This document shows, piece after piece, positions 56,661-64,000 of a DNA stretch of 64,000 nt. Under the pieces are notes generated by a model. That model was not told the DNA's origin. It did no database searches and saw nothing but the letters and a program-made list of their open reading frames with translations. The DNA is taken from the NCBI RefSeq assembly GCF_000819865.1, contig NZ_CDDF01000015.1, positions 1-64,000 of the forward strand. The letters run 5' to 3'. The translations under genes and the position numbers were made by a program. Source of the stretch: Aeromonas eucrenophila (GTDB taxonomy: Bacteria > Pseudomonadota > Gammaproteobacteria > Enterobacterales > Aeromonadaceae). How positions within the stretch are numbered: the stretch's first letter is position 1; every line of letters begins with the position of its first letter.

Positions 56661-57148
56661 GGCAATCTGACCCGCCCCATATGCAGGGCGTCCACGAAGC
56701 GTCCCTCGCGAAACGCATAGGCGGGGGAGCAGCCCTCCTGCTCGAAGCCATGCTTGCGATAGAGCGCGATGGCGGCCGCATTGTCGCTGTAGACCGTCAG
56801 CTCGAGCCGTTGCAGGTTGAGCCAGTTGTCCGCCAGATCCACCGCCGCCCCCAGCAGGGCCGAGCCCACGCCGCGGCCAGCCCAGTCATCCCGCACCCCC
56901 ATGCCAAAAGAGCCCACATGGCGGCGCCGTGGGTTCGCCTCCAGCCAGAGCCTGAGATCCCCCACCAGCAGCTCATCCACCGTGGCCACCAGGCCGTAGC
57001 CGCTGCGCTCCGCCAACCGTTGCTGCCACATGGCCAGGGTCGGATAGGGCATCTGCAGAGTGCCCGCCTGGGCCTTTGGCATGGCATAGAGATCCCGCAG
57101 CCCCTGGGCATCCCCGGCCTCCGCCTGACGAATCCTGATCTCAATCAT
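56657..57148 (-). CDS. aaaT: GNAT amino-acid N-acetyltransferase, AaaT/YhhY-like
   Basis: The 163-residue protein closely follows E. coli YhhY (AaaT): IRIRQAEAGDAQGLRDLYAM, TLQMPYPTLAMWQQRLAER, GVGSALLGAAVDLADNWL (acetyl-CoA loop R-G-V-G-S-A) and ELTVYSDNAAAIALYRKHGF, ending in a YVDAYYMARVK-like FVDALHMGRVR. AaaT acetylates L-phenylalanine and L-methionine in the cytoplasm. GGAGGAGAGGGG gives a strong ribosome site for the chosen ATG. It overlaps the downstream 40-codon frame. Confidence 0.9.
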   Translation of the reverse strand: MIEIRIRQAEAGDAQGLRDLYAMPKAQAGTLQMPYPTLAMWQQRLAERSGYGLVATVDELLVGDLRLWLEANPRRRHVGSFGMGVRDDWAGRGVGSALLGAAVDLADNWLNLQRLELTVYSDNAAAIALYRKHGFEQEGCSPAYAFREGRFVDALHMGRVRLP

Positions 57149-57308
57149 CCCCTCTCCTCCCTGATGTGTGAACGTCCGTCCAAAATAGCGCCCTTTGTGT
57201 CCGTAGCCAACTCCATTAGGGCCACCTATCAAACACTTAGAGCTGACCGATTGGCCCCGCTCGCGCCCCTTGCCGTATCGTGCCTCCATCATCACAAGGA
57301 GATGCCCC

Positions 57309-58754
57309 ATGACTGACAAGACCCTGCACAGCGCCAACGGTGCCCCCGTCGTCGACAACAACAACAGCCTGACCGCCGGCCCCCGTGGCCCGGTGCTGAT
57401 GCAAGACATCTGGTTGATGGAGAAGCTGGCCCACTTCGACCGGGAACGGATCCCGGAGCGGGTGGTGCACGCCAAGGGCTCCGGCGCCTACGGCACCTTC
57501 ACCGTCACCCACGACATCAGCCAGTTCAGCAAGGCCGATCTGTTCAACGCCGTCGGCAAACAGACTCCGGTGTTCCTGCGCTTCTCCACCGTCGCCGGTG
57601 AGAAGGGGGCCGCCGATGCGGAGCGCGATGTGCGCGGCTTCGCCCTGAAGTTCTACACCGAGCAGGGCAACTGGGATCTGGTGGGCAACAACACCCCGGT
57701 CTTCTTTATCCGCGACCCGCTGAAATTCCCGGACTTCATCCACACCCAGAAGCGGGATCCCCGCACCAACCTGCGCAGCGCCACCGCCGCCTGGGACTTC
57801 TGGTCCCGCCACCCGGAATCCCTGCACCAGATCACCACATTGTTCAGCGACCGCGGCATCCCCAAGAGCCTGCGGGAGATGAACGGCTACGGCAGCCACA
57901 CCTTCAGCTTCATCAACGACGCCAACGAGCGCTTCTGGGTCAAGTTCCACTTCAAGACCGAGCAGGGCCACAGCTTCTACACCGATGAAGAGGCCGCCAA
58001 GGTGGTCGGCCGGGACAGGGAGAGCAGCCAGGCGGATCTGTTCAACGCCATCGAGCAGGGCGACTTCCCGCGCTGGAAGGTCCATGTGCAGATCATGCCG
58101 GAGGCCGAGGCCCATACCTATGAGATCCACCCGTTCGATCTCACAAAGGTATGGCCCCACAAGGATTACCCGCTGATCCCGCTGGGAGTGCTGGAGCTCA
58201 ACAAGAACCCGGACAACTACTTCGCCCACGTGGAGCAGGCCGCCTTCACCCCGGCCAACGTGGTGCCCGGCATCGGCTTCTCGCCGGATCGCATGCTGCA
58301 GGGACGGCTCTTCTCCTACGGTGACACCCAGCGCTACCGCCTCGGGGTCAACCACGGTCTGCTGCCGGTCAACGCCCCCCGCTGCCCGTTCAGCGGCGCC
58401 CACCGCGACGGCGCCATGCGAGCGGACAGCAACGGCGGCGCCAGCCCGAACTACCAGCCGAACCGCTTCGGCACCCAGACCCCGAGCGAGCAGCACGAGC
58501 CTGCCCTGAGCCTGGAAGGAGCCGCCCTGCACTACGACTTCCGCGACTATGATGACGACTACTACAGCCAGCCTGGCAACCTGTTTCGCATCATGGACGA
58601 GGGGCAGCGCTCACGCCTCGCCGCCAACCTGGCGCGCTCTCTGGTCAACGTGGAAGACGACGCCATCGTCCAGGCCCAGCTCAGGCACTTCGAGCAGGCG
58701 GATCCGGAATACGCCAAGCGGGTCGCCCTGGCACTGGCCGCCCTGCAACGCTAA
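57309..58754 (+). CDS. katA: Monofunctional heme catalase (small-subunit type)
   Basis: The 481-residue enzyme is a clade-3-type catalase. The active-site His is in [17 protein letters not shown] (about residue 55) and the Asn in the [12 protein letters not shown] region. The proximal heme Tyr is in [17 protein letters not shown] (about 335-350). It dismutates H2O2 to water and O2 in the cytoplasm. It lacks the C-terminal flavodoxin-like domain of large catalases. It is monocistronic with a strong terminator; OxyR control is likely but I did not see a clear site. Confidence 0.97.
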   Translation: MTDKTLHSANGAPVVDNNNSLTAGPRGPVLMQDIWLMEKLAHFDRERIPERVVHAKGSGAYGTFTVTHDISQFSKADLFNAVGKQTPVFLRFSTVAGEKGAADAERDVRGFALKFYTEQGNWDLVGNNTPVFFIRDPLKFPDFIHTQKRDPRTNLRSATAAWDFWSRHPESLHQITTLFSDRGIPKSLREMNGYGSHTFSFINDANERFWVKFHFKTEQGHSFYTDEEAAKVVGRDRESSQADLFNAIEQGDFPRWKVHVQIMPEAEAHTYEIHPFDLTKVWPHKDYPLIPLGVLELNKNPDNYFAHVEQAAFTPANVVPGIGFSPDRMLQGRLFSYGDTQRYRLGVNHGLLPVNAPRCPFSGAHRDGAMRADSNGGASPNYQPNRFGTQTPSEQHEPALSLEGAALHYDFRDYDDDYYSQPGNLFRIMDEGQRSRLAANLARSLVNVEDDAIVQAQLRHFEQADPEYAKRVALALAALQR

Positions 58755-58770
58755 CCATCTGACAGGCAAT

Positions 58771-58799
58771 AAAAAAGGAGGCCATCTGGCCTCTTTTTT
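58771..58799 (+). terminator. Terminator of katA
   Basis: AAAAAAGGAGGCC and GGCCTCTTTTTT pair across ATCT. Confidence 0.9.
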
Positions 58800-58820
58800 G
58801 CGATCTAAAAAGACAAATAA

Positions 58821-58846
58821 AAACGGGGCCCTGAGGCCCCGTTTTC
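58821..58846 (-). terminator. Terminator of the Arg-rich microprotein gene
   Basis: AAACGGGGCC and GGCCCCGTTTT flank CTGA; on the minus strand it ends in TTTTTATT, 12 bases past that gene's stop. Confidence 0.8.
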
Positions 58847-58857
58847 CAAGTTAATCA

Positions 58858-58965
58858 TCAATCCCGAACGGAACGCGCTTCGCGCTCTGCCCGCTCCCGT
58901 ACCAATAGGCGTTTATACCACCAGCTACTACGACGACGTTGCATATTGGAAGAGCGACGAGCCAT
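58858..58965 (-). CDS. Arg-rich microprotein (35 aa)
   Basis: The frame begins MARRSSNMQRRRSSWWYKRL and continues with a charged Arg/Glu helix to a stop, followed within 12 bases by a strong terminator. About 13 of 35 residues are Arg or Lys, and there are two Trp and one Tyr. It suits an RNA- or ribosome-binding microprotein. The ribosome site (GGGA about eight bases upstream) is weak, and I recognise no family. Confidence 0.5.
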   Translation of the reverse strand: MARRSSNMQRRRSSWWYKRLLVRERAEREARSVRD

Positions 58966-59049
58966 TGCTTAGATCCCACCCAAGAGAAGAAAGAGCCGCA
59001 TTATGCGATAGAGATCACGCCCATGTCTGTAGCTGGATCAAGAAAAGGC

Positions 59050-59361
59050 TCACTGACTCACCCTGATCGTCTCCCGGTTGCGGCTCCCCTCGGCGGCGGG
59101 CTGATACAGCTGAGGCTCATGCCAGACCAGGGAGCCATTGCTCTCCTGCGCGTTCTGGGGGCCGCACTCCAGCCAGACATCCCCCTGCTGGATGCGGGCA
59201 CCCTGGGAGTATTTCTGATCCTGATACCAGCAGACCCGCTCCGGCAAGGAGCCGAGCGGCAGCACCAGATCCGTGCCCACCGAGTGGGTCAGGGGAGCCG
59301 GGGCAGAAAAAACGGTAGATGGCGCACTCAGCACCAGCAGACAGAACAAGGAGCGGATCAT
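59050..59361 (-). CDS. Small periplasmic protein, DUF1496-like
   Basis: The 103-residue product has a signal peptide (MIRSLFCLLVLSAPSTVFSA). The core VCWYQDQKYSQGARIQQGDV then WLECG is like the C-[WY]-Y-x-x-x-x-Y-S-x-G-A-x-I pattern I recall for DUF1496. The two Cys residues could form a disulfide. Function is unknown. I chose the signal-peptide methionine; the frame is open far upstream. It is divergent from the repeat lipoprotein gene. Confidence 0.65.
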   Translation of the reverse strand: MIRSLFCLLVLSAPSTVFSAPAPLTHSVGTDLVLPLGSLPERVCWYQDQKYSQGARIQQGDVWLECGPQNAQESNGSLVWHEPQLYQPAAEGSRNRETIRVSQ

Positions 59362-59585
59362 GGGATGACACCTGTGACAACGAAAGCCTGATCTCCCAAG
59401 GCGACCATCTGCGTCGCCGACTTGACCAATAAATGTCGGCCCGTCTGGCATTCCGGAAGCAATATGGTAGCCTGCCTGCGCCCGCCGCCTCCATCGTGTT
59501 ACATCGTGAAAGGGGCAGCCCAGTTCAGGTGATGTTGTCGGGATATGACAGCATAACCCAATATTAATCAAATAATTACTTGGAT

Positions 59586-60824
59586 ATGTCGTCGATGCGT
59601 ATCATGCCGTTGCTCCAGGCTGCCTGCCTGAGCCTGATGTTGTCCGCCTGCGTTGCCCCCCTGCTGATGATGAGCCCCACCAGCCAGCTGATGTGGGCCC
59701 TGCTCAAGCCCCTGGTCGGTTTCGATCCGAACGAAGCCAACCTGTTCGAGCAGCCGATCATCAAGGATCGGATGACCGCCATGCTGGGGCCCGACTACGA
59801 CAGCACCATGCAGTTGCTCAAGACCGCCAACGAGTTGCAGCAGGAGGGGCCGCTGTTCTACGTGGTCTCTCGCTACGCCCCGGTGCCGGATGCCGCTAAG
59901 CAGGCGGGCATGGTGTGGAACGCCGAGACCAACCAGCTCTCCGTCATGCTGCAGAAGAAGGATGGCGCCACCCAGGTGTTCGGTGAAAACCTGACGGCAG
60001 CCACCCCGAGCTGGCCGAGCGCCATGCAGGATTGGCAGAGCCAGAGTGGCACCACGGCCACCGCCCTCAACGGCGTCGGCCAGGCCATGACGGGATCCGG
60101 TGGCTCCCTGCTCGGCAACATGGTGGGCGCCATGCAGCAGAGCGCAACTCAGGCGATCACCGGCTCGGCCAGGCAGGCGGTCGGCAGTGCCACCGGCGCG
60201 GTGCAACAGCAGGTGAGCAAGAGCGCCGCCGGCACCCTGCAGCAGGCCAACCAGGCCGTGACGGATTCCGCCAAACTGGCGGTGAGCAGCGCCGCTGCCA
60301 ATACCCAGCAGCAAGCGACCAAGGCCGTGGCCGACACCGCCAAGCAAGCCGTGAGTAGCGCCGCTGCCAGCACTCAACAGCAGGCGACCAAGGCCGTGGC
60401 CGATACCGCCAAGCAGGCAGTCGGCAGCACCACCTCCACCGTGCAGCAGCAAGCCAGCAAGGCCGTGACCGACACTGCCAAACAGGCAGTCAGCAGCGCC
60501 GCCGTCAGCACCCAGCAGCAGGCCAGCAAGGCCGTGACCGACACCGCCAAGCAGGCCGCCAGCAGCGCCACCAGCACGGTGCAGCAGCAGGCCAGCAAGG
60601 CCATGGCAGACACTGCCAAACAGGCAGTCAGCAGCGCCGCCGTCAGCACTCAACAGCAGGTGACCAAAGCCGTGGCCGACACCGCCAAGCAGGCCGTCAG
60701 CAACGCCACCACCACGGTGCAGCAGCAAGCCAGCAAGGCCGTGACCGACACCGTCAAGGCCGCAGAGCAGGGTGACCAGGCCCGAGCGGACGCCGAGGCT
60801 GAGCTGGAGAAACTGCTTAACTGA
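59586..60824 (+). CDS. Lipoprotein with a long tract of 23-residue repeats
   Basis: The protein of about 412 residues has a lipobox LMLSAC (lipidated Cys near residue 22). A nonrepetitive part of about 150 residues includes VWNAETNQLSVMLQKKDG. About eight tandem repeats of 23 residues (pattern TQQQATKAVADTAKQAVSSA followed by three more) follow, and it ends AEAELEKLLN. The tract is Ala/Gln/Thr/Lys-rich without Pro, so a long amphipathic helix is likely, comparable to LEA or apolipoprotein-type repeats. The frame opens with a nominal TTG at 59580; I used the first ATG, and a third ATG at 59595 is equally possible. The family is unknown to me. Confidence 0.8.
   Translation: MSSMRIMPLLQAACLSLMLSACVAPLLMMSPTSQLMWALLKPLVGFDPNEANLFEQPIIKDRMTAMLGPDYDSTMQLLKTANELQQEGPLFYVVSRYAPVPDAAKQAGMVWNAETNQLSVMLQKKDGATQVFGENLTAATPSWPSAMQDWQSQSGTTATALNGVGQAMTGSGGSLLGNMVGAMQQSATQAITGSARQAVGSATGAVQQQVSKSAAGTLQQANQAVTDSAKLAVSSAAANTQQQATKAVADTAKQAVSSAAASTQQQATKAVADTAKQAVGSTTSTVQQQASKAVTDTAKQAVSSAAVSTQQQASKAVTDTAKQAASSATSTVQQQASKAMADTAKQAVSSAAVSTQQQVTKAVADTAKQAVSNATTTVQQQASKAVTDTVKAAEQGDQARADAEAELEKLLN
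60230..60772 (+). repeat. 69-base tandem repeats inside the lipoprotein gene
   Basis: About eight imperfect 69-base units encode the 23-residue repeats. The start GGCCGTGRCCGACAC is nearly constant, and alternate units end in a QQQASK or QQQATK version. The two alternating sub-types suggest growth by unequal crossing-over. Confidence 0.75.
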
Positions 60825-60850
60825 TATCGGGTGGCATATACCACCATGCA

Positions 60851-60880
60851 AACAGGCCACCCTAGGGTGGCCTGTTGTTT
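60851..60880. terminator. Terminator between the repeat lipoprotein and the 125-aa membrane protein
   Basis: AACAGGCCACCC and GGGTGGCCTGTT pair across TA with a T-rich end; it lies between convergent genes. Confidence 0.85.
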
Positions 60881-60903
60881 ATCTGCGATGAGGCAGTGAA
60901 ACC

Positions 60904-61281
60904 TTAAAAATGGCGATCCTGCTCGGAGGGCTTGGCCACCTTGTCTTCGCTGTGCTCGATGGCGGTGCGAATGAGATCGACGCCGGCCCGGATGATCAGC
61001 ACCCCCATGTTGACCAGCTTGACGCAGACCCACAGGAAGGTGATCAGCAGTATCAGCTTGAGCACCGTCTGGAATGCCTCCAGGAAATTCTGCTCGAGCT
61101 GGTTGGTGAGGCCGCTGGCGCTGGTCATCAGCCAGGTGTAAACCTCACGCACGAAGGGGATGCGGCTCGGCATCTCCAGCACGTCCAGTGCGGCGGGCAA
61201 GGCCTGAAAGATGACGATGCTGCCAAAGAGTATCAGGATGACGCCAATGCCTATCCCCAAGAAAAAACCAATCTGTCGCAT
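60904..61281 (-). CDS. Small inner-membrane protein of unknown function
   Basis: The 125-residue protein has two membrane helices (about 4-28 and 73-105) separated by an amphipathic stretch (DVLEMPSRIPFVREVYTWLM). A charged C-terminal tail follows. I know no family for it. The start used is MRQIGFF; fifteen codons upstream are open. It is convergent with the repeat lipoprotein. Confidence 0.65.
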   Translation of the reverse strand: MRQIGFFLGIGIGVILILFGSIVIFQALPAALDVLEMPSRIPFVREVYTWLMTSASGLTNQLEQNFLEAFQTVLKLILLITFLWVCVKLVNMGVLIIRAGVDLIRTAIEHSEDKVAKPSEQDRHF

Positions 61282-61475
61282 GGAAGGCCCCAAGCAGTGT
61301 TGAATGAGAAGAACAATAGCCGCCAATAGTAGGGACTGCCTCGGCCGACGGCAATCCTTGCGGCTCGGTTTGAACCCGAACCCTGCCGCTTCGGCCGGGA
61401 TTTCATCAGGAATTCATTGCCCAAGTATCTGATTTCTGTGACCCTTGCCCCATTCATCAGCCCCATGGACCCGCC

Positions 61476-62852
61476 ATGATCCGCGCCTTTTTTTTCCTGC
61501 TTCTGCTGCTGTCACCGTTGCTCGCCGTCCAGGCCGCCCAAACGGCCCCCAGTGCGGCCGCCTGCGTGATCCGCCACCAGCAACAGTTGCTGCTGGTGCA
61601 AGACAGGATCTCCGGGCGCTACAGCCTGAGTGGCGGCTACATAGACGCAGGGGAAAGCGCCGAGCAGGCGGCCCTGCGAGAGCTGTTCGAGGAGACGGGG
61701 CTGCGCGGCCGGATCACCGCCGAGCTGGGGCGCTGGCAGCGGGCCCAGCTGTTCGCCTGCCAGACCCTGGCTCCCATCCAGGCCCAGACAGGGACGGGCT
61801 TCGTCTCCCTGCTGCGGGCCCCCAACCTCGGCGGTGAAATTCTCAACGCCCGGCTGATCGAACCGGCCCTGCTGCCAGACGACCAGCGTCGCTTCCCGGC
61901 GCAGCTCGACTGGCTGGCCCCCAGACTCGCAGAGGTGCCCGAGAGCCCAATACAGTGGCAGACCGACTTCGGCGCTGGTGCCAGCCCACTGCACAGAGCA
62001 GAGCTGCCGCTGATCCAGCGCCTGCAAGGCTGGATAGGGCCAGACGCCCTCTGGCCCCTGGCCGGCAACCTGCTCGGCACCGCTCCCGTCCAGCTGGGGC
62101 TGGCCCTGCTGCTCTTGCCCCTGCTCGGTTGGCCGAGGCTCTACCGGATGCTGTTTGCCATGGTGCTGCTGACCCTGCTGGTGCAGCTCGCCAAGGAGGG
62201 GCTGGGCTGGCCGAGGCCCTTCCACCTGGACCCCGCGCTGGCGCAGCACAGCGCCCAGGGCTTTGGCATGCCGAGCGGCCACACCGCCTCCGCCCTGCTG
62301 TGCTGGGGTTTGATGCTCTGCTCGCTGCCGGGGATCCGGGCCTGGCAAGGCATCACCCTCGCCCTGCTGCTGGCGAGTCTGGCCGGGCTGGCTCGGGTCT
62401 GGCTCGGTGTGCACTTCATCTCGGATGTGGTGGTGGGCCTGGGGCTCGGCGCCCTCCTGCTGGCCCTGCGCAAACCTCTCTTCGCCCTGGCGGACAATCG
62501 GCTCGCCTGGTGGGGCCTGATCCTGCTCAGCCTGCTGGGGGCCGGGTTCACTCAATCCAGCGCCCTGGGGGCGCTGGCCATGTTCACCCTGGGGCTGGTA
62601 TCGGGTACTCTGTTCCCACTCGAACGACACCCTGTGCCCGCCATCCGTTGTGCCCTGCTGGCCCTGGCGGTCAGCCTGGGTATCGGCGGCCTGTTGCTTG
62701 CCCTGCCGCTGCTCACCAGCAGCTCCCTGCTGATCCTGGTGGGGCAGGGATCGCTCATCGGTTGCCTGGGGCTCTGGCTGAGCGCCGGCCTCTGGTGGTC
62801 GCTACGTTTCATCCACCCCGGCCCCGCGCACCGGGGCCCAACCCCTACTTGA
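61476..62852 (+). CDS. Exported Nudix hydrolase fused to a membrane PAP2 phosphatase
   Basis: The 458-residue protein starts with a signal peptide or anchor (MIRAFFFLLLLLSPLLAVQA). A Nudix domain (about 25-155) carries a complete box GGYIDAGESAEQAALRELFE followed by ETGL, so G-x5-E-x7-REUxEExGU is satisfied. A PAP2 domain with six helices (about 200-335) has the phosphatase motifs KEGLGWPRP, PSGH and ARVWLGVHFISD. About 120 further residues add more helices. If exported as predicted, both active sites face the periplasm. A pyrophosphate-linked substrate such as a lipid-PP or nucleotide is likely; the order of steps is unknown. Confidence 0.88.
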   Translation: MIRAFFFLLLLLSPLLAVQAAQTAPSAAACVIRHQQQLLLVQDRISGRYSLSGGYIDAGESAEQAALRELFEETGLRGRITAELGRWQRAQLFACQTLAPIQAQTGTGFVSLLRAPNLGGEILNARLIEPALLPDDQRRFPAQLDWLAPRLAEVPESPIQWQTDFGAGASPLHRAELPLIQRLQGWIGPDALWPLAGNLLGTAPVQLGLALLLLPLLGWPRLYRMLFAMVLLTLLVQLAKEGLGWPRPFHLDPALAQHSAQGFGMPSGHTASALLCWGLMLCSLPGIRAWQGITLALLLASLAGLARVWLGVHFISDVVVGLGLGALLLALRKPLFALADNRLAWWGLILLSLLGAGFTQSSALGALAMFTLGLVSGTLFPLERHPVPAIRCALLALAVSLGIGGLLLALPLLTSSSLLILVGQGSLIGCLGLWLSAGLWWSLRFIHPGPAHRGPTPT

Positions 62853-62862
62853 AGGGAATGCA

Positions 62863-63960
62863 ATGCCTATGAAAAAAGTCGATTTGGCCAAGATAACCCT
62901 GGGGGTGCTGTTCCTCAGTCTGCTCATCATCTCGTGCTTCATGGTGCTGCGCCCCTTCCTGCCCGCACTGGTGTGGGCAACCATGATCACCATCGCCACC
63001 TGGCCGCTGATGCAGATGGCCCAGCGACTGCTGTGGGGCAAGCGGGCCCTGGCCGCCCTGCTGATGAGCAGCATACTGTTGCTGATGTTTGTCATCCCGC
63101 TGTTCATGGCGCTGGCCAACGTGGCGGAGAAGGCCCCCATGCTGATTGCGCTTGGCACCGAGTTGAGTCACTCGCCGCCTCCCGCGCTGCTCTGGTTGCA
63201 GCAGTTCCCGCTGGTGGGTGGCAAGCTGTATGAGTTCTGGCAGCAGATCCTGGCGAGCGGTGGTCAGGTGCTGTTCGCCAAGCTGGCCCCCTATTTCGGC
63301 CAGACCGCCCGCTGGCTCGCCTCACAGGCCGGCAACCTCGGCCTGCTATTCGTCCACTTCCTGTTGACGGTGGCCATCTGCGGCCTGCTCTACCACTCGG
63401 GAGAGAAGGCGGCGGACGGCATTCGTCGCTTCGCCCACCGGCTGGCAGGCCAGCGCGGTGACAACGCCGTCGTGCTGGCCTCCCAGGCCATCCGGGCCGT
63501 CGCCATGGGGGTGGTAGTGACCGCCCTGGTACAGTCGTCGGTGGCCGGGCTCGGCCTGATGATCGCGGGCATTCCCTACACCATGATTCTGGTGGTGCTG
63601 ATGTTCCTGCTGATCGTGGCCCAGATAGGCCCCTTCCCGGTGCTGATCGCCAGCGTCGGCTATCTCTACTGGACCGGCGACACCACCTGGGGCACCTTCC
63701 TGCTGGTGTGGTCCCTGCTGGCGGGCACCATGGACAACTTCCTGCGCCCCTTCCTCATCAAGCGCGGCGCCGACTTGCCGCTGATCCTGATCCTGGTCGG
63801 GGTCATCGGCGGCCTGCTGGCGATGGGCATCATTGGCCTCTTCATCGGCCCGGTGGTGCTGGCGGTGGGTTACACCCTGCTGGATGCCTGGATCAAGGAG
63901 GAGGATCACCAGAGCAGCGACAAGGCGCTGGCGCCGCCCCAGGGCAAACAGATGCCATGA
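62863..63960 (+). CDS. ydiK: AI-2E family transporter, YdiK-like
   Basis: The 365-residue protein has seven or eight membrane helices. It shows the AI-2E family features FLPALVWATMITIATWPLM near 32-50 and the closing PRFLIKRGADLPLILILVGVIGG-type stretch (here RPFLIKRGADLPL, about 300) followed by IGLFIGPVVLAVGYTLL. It resembles E. coli YdiK. Substrates are not established for most members; some are Na+/H+ antiporters. AAGGG lies six bases upstream; the gene begins 10 bases after the Nudix-PAP2 stop and may be co-transcribed. Confidence 0.9.
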   Translation: MPMKKVDLAKITLGVLFLSLLIISCFMVLRPFLPALVWATMITIATWPLMQMAQRLLWGKRALAALLMSSILLLMFVIPLFMALANVAEKAPMLIALGTELSHSPPPALLWLQQFPLVGGKLYEFWQQILASGGQVLFAKLAPYFGQTARWLASQAGNLGLLFVHFLLTVAICGLLYHSGEKAADGIRRFAHRLAGQRGDNAVVLASQAIRAVAMGVVVTALVQSSVAGLGLMIAGIPYTMILVVLMFLLIVAQIGPFPVLIASVGYLYWTGDTTWGTFLLVWSLLAGTMDNFLRPFLIKRGADLPLILILVGVIGGLLAMGIIGLFIGPVVLAVGYTLLDAWIKEEDHQSSDKALAPPQGKQMP

Positions 63961-63966
63961 TGCAAG

Positions 63967-63995
63967 ACGCCGCCCCAAGGGCGGCGTTTTTCTTT
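63967..63995 (+). terminator. Terminator of ydiK
   Basis: ACGCCGCC and GGCGGCGT flank CCAAG, followed by TTTTTCTTT, at the right edge of the window. Confidence 0.9.
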
Positions 63996-64000
63996 CAAGA

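Noticed and set aside
60230-60772. CRISPR array
   Set aside because: The 69-base units are coding repeats inside one open frame with no unique spacers.

Overview
The window most likely comes from an Aeromonas chromosome. It is GC-rich and gammaproteobacterial: recC-recB-recD lie together without ptrA, and SSB, UvrA, MetF, OmpW, NnrS and an AaaT/YhhY-type acetyltransferase look like the Aeromonas/Vibrio group. The genus is inferred from general resemblance, not from a search. There is no prophage, CRISPR array, tRNA or complete insertion sequence that I can see.

Layout. 1-0.25 kb: promoters and leader of an rRNA operon that runs off the left edge on the minus strand. 0.4-6.7 kb: nnrS, an XRE-cupin regulator divergent from benE, a periplasmic protein of unknown function, metF behind a MetJ operator, and a GNAT enzyme. 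6.8-11.1 kb: a chemoreceptor co-transcribed with a solute-binding protein that has no transporter, then ompW with an FNR-type site. 11.7-17.3 kb: uvrA with a LexA box, a CsgD/VpsT-like regulator, ssb and a periplasmic binding protein. 17.3-19 kb: small proteins and a cold-shock protein. 19.3-24.2 kb: a two-component system divergent from a Met/His-rich periplasmic protein, then a Cache chemoreceptor. 24.2-27.4 kb: a periplasmic protein, a diguanylate cyclase, an AraC regulator and a VOC protein.

27.4-32.3 kb is the accessory part. A lower-GC block (SGNH hydrolase, TetR regulator, alpha/beta hydrolase with a premature stop) lies between an intact VOC gene and a diverged copy of that gene's 3' half. 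Two AT-rich orphan genes follow. 32.4-41.4 kb is recBCD. 41.7-44.4 kb is a DoxX/pirin/periplasmic protein set with a divergent LysR regulator. 44.8-45.6 kb is a XRE-type regulator.

45.6-52.1 kb holds a GntR/UTRA regulator and a six-gene operon: binding protein, cytoplasmic alkaline-phosphatase-superfamily enzyme, two permeases, ATPase and HAD phosphatase. It looks like uptake and intracellular breakdown of a phosphate ester or phosphonate. 52.1-57.1 kb holds a degenerate-motif GGDEF protein, a small membrane protein, a DMT transporter, an AraC-GyrI regulator and an AaaT-like acetyltransferase; the gene ends here carry repeated fragments. 57.3-64 kb holds catalase, an Arg-rich microprotein, a lipoprotein with 23-residue repeats, a Nudix-PAP2 fusion and a YdiK-like permease.

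The most unusual observations are four scars in which a gene end is duplicated just downstream, the binding-protein/chemoreceptor pair, the exported Nudix-PAP2 fusion, the repeat lipoprotein, and the transport operon with its two cytoplasmic phosphatases.
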